IMG/VR virus record: IMGVR_UViG_3300006754_000030
Coordinates: 1 to 49,394 of that record
Length of the DNA: 49,394 bases
Source: a virus
Strand: one strand, 5' to 3'
The position numbers and the translations under genes were made by a program. Below are positions 44,831-49,394 of the stretch, in pieces (within the stretch, counting starts at the first letter, position 1; each line of letters begins with the position of its first letter). A model generated the notes under the pieces. The model was not told the origin of the DNA. It saw only the letters and a program-made list of their open reading frames with translations, and searched no databases.

Positions 44831-47404
44831 ATGGCTACCGACGAAAGAGACAGAGAAACCGAAGAGCGTCCACCCGCAGCGGGTTGCACAGATACATCCA
44901 CGTCAGTCTCTTCATCAGAATCAGAACCCTCATCCGGTGAACCAACGGAAACCCGCCCAGGCTCTTTGGAACCGATAACATCGGCCACCCGATTTGGAAG
45001 AGTTTCTAAATGCATCGAGTCTGGCCTATATGATTCGGACATTACACCTTCTAAATTAAGGGGCTATATTGAGTCTTCCAGCGTGTCAGACGTTATCCGT
45101 GCCGGCTCTGGCAGGTTTTATACTGAAAATAATACCACAAGAGAGTTGATTCTTTTTAATGAAAAGCATTCTCCTGATGTTTTGCCGCTTAATATAACTC
45201 CCCACAACGAGGTGGGAGTAACACCAGATCCCGATTCTTATTATTCATTTGCATTTAGACAGAACATAACAATAACTTATTCTAGTAATCGTGTTTCTTA
45301 TGCCCAATACAGCAATGCGATTCGCAACGCACTAGGACCGGAATATGTCGACTCTTACTCAAAGGTAGACTACCCAGTCAGCAAATCTTTTGTTGATGAT
45401 TTAGGTGTCACATCGAACCCATCGTATGTTGATATAACCTCTTTTTATAACTTCTATCAAGAGAGTGTAGAAGAAAAGTACACCGACAAATCAATAATAG
45501 AGCAGCAGCGGATACCAAACTTTTATTCTCTATTCTTAGACGAAGAACCAGAAACCCCATCAGAGTTAATTCTGGTGGCACCAGAGCCATCAGCCCCCGA
45601 TACCCCTGGCACGTCGGACGAATCCCCACCCCCCGCTTTCTCTGGCGGCTCCACAGGAGGATCATTCCCCGGCTCCGACGCCGGCCACACCGAACGCCAT
45701 GGCGACGATCCCACCCGAGGAGCAGTGGATGAGGCAGTCCACCCCCCCCACGTTCTCGACGCCCTAGAAAGAGGAATACTTTCTAACGAGCTAGCGATGA
45801 GTAGGTATAATAATGTTTTTTTAATGTCTTATGACGTTGGATATTTAACAGAGATCTCGAAGAAAAAGGTTCTCTTTCCAATGTATGTTGACATAGAATT
45901 TAGTATGGACCCAACAACAGAGTTTGCAGAGTATATAAAAGCAACAAAAATGACCAAGATTATCCAAAGAGATATCTGCAATGGTTATGAGAATAATGTC
46001 GGGTTTACTTCACCAAGAAACATTTCATATTTTGAAAGCAAGGAGAACATCTTTCAACGCTCTACCGGCACAGCCCCCGAGAAGCGCATTGAAAACTCTA
46101 CAATAAACAAGAGAATCATGTCCTTTGAGCAGCTAATGTCAAATATTAACACTCCAAAGGATTCCCCCCTGCGCCTCGAATCCACCTACTTTTATAGTGA
46201 AGATGAGAATTTATCTTTATTACAACCCTCCCCAATACCCACTTTCGACAGAGGGCTAATGACCGAGGTGTTGAAGCAGAAAGTAAAAATACTGGTCAGA
46301 CAAAGGATGAGGACATATCGACAAATGACAGAGGGTGTCCCTTGTTATTCTGAAACTTTCCTCTATAGGGTCGAAAAGCTTAGAGCCGATAATCAACTCG
46401 TTCAAAACTTTTATTTCTTAAATTCAAATGATATAAATTTACAGAAGTTCATCGACACACAGGTCAAATATGAGCAGGGATATAAATACAATGTCTTTGG
46501 GTATGAGATGATTGTCGGGAGCAAATATCAATATTCCGGCACCGTTCCATCCCGTCCCCCCTCTGCTTCCCGCCAAGCAAGAATAACCCTGACCACGACT
46601 TGTAAACCCGATGTCTCAATATCAGAGAATTTGTTGTTTTCAAAAACGGTGAAGATCGTAGACTCTCCATCCATCGCTCCTGATGTTGAGTTTGTTCAAT
46701 TTAAAGGAAAAAACTTAATAAGACTACTTCTTAATGGCAACACGGGCAGCTATATTAAAGCACCGGTAATCATAGAGCCTACTGAAGTTTCAGAAATAAA
46801 TGACATTATAGATGCTCAAGGGTTGAACACACCCACGTCTCAAGTTTTGTATCGTTCGGACGACCATCCAGTTTCTTTTGAGGTCTACAGAACAACAGCT
46901 AGGCCAACCGCATATAAAGATTTTGCGGGCAAGATCCTCGCATCTGTAAGTACAGACATTTTTAAAGACACGCCACAAAAAGCGACTTCTGCAACTTATG
47001 ATGATATGCTGCGCCCAAATACAAAATATTATTACATGATAAGAAGTAGGGACATTCACAATAAACTTTCTTACCCATCTCATATTCACCAAGTAGAGAT
47101 AGTCAAGAACAGCGGGATAGTGTATATGGCTCATGAAATTTGTGAACTAGATTATAAAAAAGCAAAGAACAAAAAGAAGGGCATCAATAAGTTTATAAAA
47201 ATATCTCCCGCAACAGAGCAGTCAGACATAAGTTCTGAAATGCTAAATTTAACTTATGACGAGATGCCAAGAATAAGCCTGGGCACCGCCGACGAGACAT
47301 TGTGGAATCGAAGATTTAAGATGAGAATAACTTCGAAGAGCACAGGTCGCCGAGCAGAAGTAGATTTTAGATTTACACACAAACACGAAACGGATGATTC
47401 TTAA
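44831..47404 (+). CDS. Large virion protein with FN3-like C-terminal domain
   Basis: An 857-residue protein, 4 bases after its neighbour. The first 60 residues are Glu/Ser/Pro-rich and disordered. A second Pro/Gly/Asp-rich link lies at about residues 235-310 and contains a C8 run at 45742-45749. Between them and after are beta-rich segments (FLMSYDVGYL, KKVLFPMYVDIEFS). Residues 681-758 form a fibronectin type III-like domain (VSFEVYRTTA, then NTKYYYMIRSRDI). A Lys-rich helix follows. It is probably a fibre or baseplate-surface part by context. Confidence 0.65.
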   Translation: MATDERDRETEERPPAAGCTDTSTSVSSSESEPSSGEPTETRPGSLEPITSATRFGRVSKCIESGLYDSDITPSKLRGYIESSSVSDVIRAGSGRFYTENNTTRELILFNEKHSPDVLPLNITPHNEVGVTPDPDSYYSFAFRQNITITYSSNRVSYAQYSNAIRNALGPEYVDSYSKVDYPVSKSFVDDLGVTSNPSYVDITSFYNFYQESVEEKYTDKSIIEQQRIPNFYSLFLDEEPETPSELILVAPEPSAPDTPGTSDESPPPAFSGGSTGGSFPGSDAGHTERHGDDPTRGAVDEAVHPPHVLDALERGILSNELAMSRYNNVFLMSYDVGYLTEISKKKVLFPMYVDIEFSMDPTTEFAEYIKATKMTKIIQRDICNGYENNVGFTSPRNISYFESKENIFQRSTGTAPEKRIENSTINKRIMSFEQLMSNINTPKDSPLRLESTYFYSEDENLSLLQPSPIPTFDRGLMTEVLKQKVKILVRQRMRTYRQMTEGVPCYSETFLYRVEKLRADNQLVQNFYFLNSNDINLQKFIDTQVKYEQGYKYNVFGYEMIVGSKYQYSGTVPSRPPSASRQARITLTTTCKPDVSISENLLFSKTVKIVDSPSIAPDVEFVQFKGKNLIRLLLNGNTGSYIKAPVIIEPTEVSEINDIIDAQGLNTPTSQVLYRSDDHPVSFEVYRTTARPTAYKDFAGKILASVSTDIFKDTPQKATSATYDDMLRPNTKYYYMIRSRDIHNKLSYPSHIHQVEIVKNSGIVYMAHEICELDYKKAKNKKKGINKFIKISPATEQSDISSEMLNLTYDEMPRISLGTADETLWNRRFKMRITSKSTGRRAEVDFRFTHKHETDDS

Positions 47405-47421
47405 ATCATAAAAAGGATTAT

Positions 47422-47452
47422 TTGTTTGATATGACTATTTATTTCGTATAAG
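47422..47452 (+). promoter_or_regulatory. Candidate promoter before the 47481 gene
   Basis: The 76-base gap 47405-47480 is one of the larger gaps in the tail block. It holds TATAAG at 47447-47452 as a fair -10 box, with only weak TTG-type matches upstream. A late-promoter-like TATTTATT is nearby at 47436-47443. A ribosome site GGAG is at 47468-47471. Confidence 0.3.
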
Positions 47453-47480
47453 ACCCTACGGATACAGGAGATAAAGTAAA

Positions 47481-48467
47481 ATGGCGTTTTTAGATAACTC
47501 AGGAGACATAATTTTAGATGCAGTACTGACAGATGCCGGTCGAGCAAGGTTGGCCAAAGGAGATGGAAGCTTTAGAATAGCGAAGTTTGCTCTTGGTGAC
47601 GATGAGATCGATTACACCCTATATAATAGCGCCCATGCATCAGGTTCAGCATATTATGATTTAGAGATAATGCAGACTCCAGTAATGGAAGCTTTTACTA
47701 ACAATACATCAAGTCTCAGAAATAAATTAATGTCTCTCCCAAGGACTAACTTGTTATATCTCCCAATTCTAAAACTCAACGAATCCGAGCCGAACTCAAA
47801 GAGAGTTACAGCCGTCGACGCCGCCCCAGACAATGTAAACATTCCAACTAGTATGTATATGGTTGCCGTTGACGAGGCTACAGAGCTAGAACTAACAGGA
47901 GATCTTTTTGGATCAGCAACAAGCTTGTCTGGCAAGGGTATTTTGTTTGGTGAAAACCCATCGGGCTCTGCTAATGAAATTAGAGTTGACCAGGGCTTAG
48001 ACACCACAGAAATTTCACCATCCTTTAAAATCGATTCAGATTTGAATGAGACACAGTATATTGTAAGAGTTGATAACCGATTTGCTTCTCTAACTAATGC
48101 TTCCGGCGCTCTCGCTTCTGTATCTTTTGTTGATGATGACAATATCGCAAGTTACTATTTTTCTCTAGCAACAGATAGCACATACGTTTCAGACAACACC
48201 GATACAGCAGCCACTGACGCAACCGCAATTCAGGGTCCACGAGGTACAACTCTCAAGTTTAAGGTTCGAGCCTCTCTTGATTTAAACACGAGTACATATT
48301 TATTTGATCAGGTTGGCACCGGCCCCTCTGCCCTCGCTGCTTCCAAAATGGCCGTCGACGGCGCTACGAATTATTATGTTTTTATTGATTCAAACATTAG
48401 AGTAACAGGGGCAACTACTGGCTATTCTCTAGATATACCAGTTAGATTTGTTAAGAAGAATTATTAG
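47481..48467 (+). CDS. Virion structural protein with LTxxG...KG N-terminal motif
   Basis: A 328-residue protein. The N-terminus SGDIILDAVLTDAGRARLAKG and FALGDDEIDY is a strong, familiar phage motif, like the start of tail-collar fibre proteins, and is paralleled in the 40735 gene. The remainder is a beta-sheet-rich body with many Ala, Ser, Thr and Asp residues. The gene follows a gap with promoter-like sequence. Its stop shares bases with the AGGAG ribosome site of the next gene. Role probably fibre/neck or tail attachment. Confidence 0.75.
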   Translation: MAFLDNSGDIILDAVLTDAGRARLAKGDGSFRIAKFALGDDEIDYTLYNSAHASGSAYYDLEIMQTPVMEAFTNNTSSLRNKLMSLPRTNLLYLPILKLNESEPNSKRVTAVDAAPDNVNIPTSMYMVAVDEATELELTGDLFGSATSLSGKGILFGENPSGSANEIRVDQGLDTTEISPSFKIDSDLNETQYIVRVDNRFASLTNASGALASVSFVDDDNIASYYFSLATDSTYVSDNTDTAATDATAIQGPRGTTLKFKVRASLDLNTSTYLFDQVGTGPSALAASKMAVDGATNYYVFIDSNIRVTGATTGYSLDIPVRFVKKNY

Positions 48468-48479
48468 GAGTATTAAAAC

Positions 48480-49394
48480 ATGGCCACCACTTTCAAGACA
48501 TTTTTATCTGATGATGTTGCTAACTCAAGAACACTGCTTCATGAGGCTATCCCCATCACCGGATCTATCATTTACGGAACATACGGGGTCGTCGGCTCAG
48601 AAGTACACGTCAAGACCTACGCACACGGAATGTTTCAGTCCGTATATGACTACCCATACCTAAGCTCTTCTGCTAACCATATTTTTGATATGACTTTTGG
48701 ACACCATGTTGACTTCAAGGGAAGCGGTTCAGTAAACCTCGACTCTAACGGCGCCGGCCCCTACGACGGAACTACCGTTCTCACAACACTTGATTCTCAC
48801 ACTTATTACTCTAAGAGAAATAACATTTATAATCAGATGGCTCAAGTGTTGATGGGACACGACGCATCCGGCGCTATTCAAAAGTTTGACATTGATGGCA
48901 ACCTAGCCACTTCCGGCGATGGAACAAAATACAACGCACTCATATTCTTCAACATTGCTCGCCTTTTATCAAAGGACGAGATTAAGAAGGGAACATTTGA
49001 AATGCAGCTTGGTATTGTTGAGGAATACGGTCACACTGCCGGAACTGACGCAGCAACACTAACACAGACACAGGCAGCAACTATGCACGCTGGTGGTAAA
49101 ATATTAACAATCAAAGATGATGGCGCAGCAACATCTTACAAAGTAAACTCTCCAGCCGGCGAGTATGGAATACTTAAAGTAACTGACGACGGTCACGCCG
49201 CCGGGGTGATTGAAGCAGATGCTGGGTATGACGCCAAGTGTGGCCTCATCTTTTACCAGGCAGGTGTTGTAGCATTAACACCAGACGTGTTCATGCAGTA
49301 TCACTCAGCAGATTACAAGAACGGCAAAATCGCCATCGACGGCGGCGCTTTCACTCAAGCCGCAGCCGCCGCAAACGAGTTTGGCGTAGTTATG
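48480..49394 (+). CDS. Virion structural protein, N-terminal part
   Basis: The frame from ATG 48480 to the end of the window has no stop, so the 305 residues seen are an incomplete gene. AGGAG at 48466-48470 precedes the start. The beginning, FLSDDVANSRTLLHEAIPIT and then YAHGMFQSVYDYPYLSSSAN, is characteristic of a structural protein in large tailed phages, as I recall. The rest is beta-rich with Gly/Asp/Ala-rich turns and no membrane or export signal. It is followed by more late genes outside the window. Its exact location on the virion is not known. Confidence 0.75.
   Translation, partial: MATTFKTFLSDDVANSRTLLHEAIPITGSIIYGTYGVVGSEVHVKTYAHGMFQSVYDYPYLSSSANHIFDMTFGHHVDFKGSGSVNLDSNGAGPYDGTTVLTTLDSHTYYSKRNNIYNQMAQVLMGHDASGAIQKFDIDGNLATSGDGTKYNALIFFNIARLLSKDEIKKGTFEMQLGIVEEYGHTAGTDAATLTQTQAATMHAGGKILTIKDDGAATSYKVNSPAGEYGILKVTDDGHAAGVIEADAGYDAKCGLIFYQAGVVALTPDVFMQYHSADYKNGKIAIDGGAFTQAAAAANEFGVVM

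Noticed and set aside
47654-48142. 162-codon minus-strand open frame
   Set aside because: Antisense to a well supported virion gene, with no ribosome site or recognisable protein.

Overview
The window looks like part of the genome of a large, strictly virulent-looking tailed bacteriophage with a contractile (T4-like) tail, probably from a marine or other aquatic setting. The evidence is tightly packed genes nearly all on one strand, a gp25-like and a gp6-like baseplate wedge pair, a gp55-like late sigma factor, a PIN-PhoH protein, a gp5-like spike with a wall hydrolase domain, phage tRNAs, and very large virion genes of 2173 and 3846 codons. Base composition is about 40% G+C by eye. No integrase, repressor or bacterial housekeeping gene is present. 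The host cannot be named; sigma70-type promoters and Shine-Dalgarno sites fit an ordinary bacterium.

Layout. (1) 1-1613: the C-terminal part of an adhesin or fibre-like protein with FN3 and LamG-like folds. (2) 1623-5239: small genes plus a two-domain nucleotidyltransferase (ligase-like KxDG half joined to an HxGH half). (3) 5240-7311: an accessory-looking island with two minus-strand genes (an acidic J-domain protein and a secreted trypsin-like protease) around two plus-strand tRNAs (Arg-TCT, Thr-TGT), with a strong terminator and a 17-bp perfect palindrome between the divergent units. (4) 7394-15259: PIN-PhoH, a putative metallopeptidase, a Cas4/RecB-like iron-sulfur nuclease, two GT-B glycosyltransferases, an FmdB-like zinc ribbon, a small membrane protein and the late sigma factor, mostly in start/stop overlap. 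(5) 15263-49394: the tail and baseplate block: spike/hydrolase, SGNH esterase-like protein, a 2173-aa protein, gp25, gp6, a DNRLRE-like protein, a 3846-aa protein with two LamG-like folds, and several further structural proteins, the last running off the window.

How the genes fit together. The sigma factor ahead of the tail block probably directs host RNA polymerase to the late genes. The nuclease, PhoH and nucleotidyltransferase probably act on phage or host nucleic acids. The glycosyltransferases may decorate DNA, virion or cell surface. In the tail block, overlapping TAATG starts suggest coupled translation of baseplate parts. The spike hydrolase and neighbouring SGNH protein could together open an O-acetylated or otherwise modified cell wall. 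Several start codons were moved from the longest open frame to a downstream ATG with a better ribosome site (10962, 12221, 13880, 14915). All functional calls rest on motif reading and recall of families; no searches were run.
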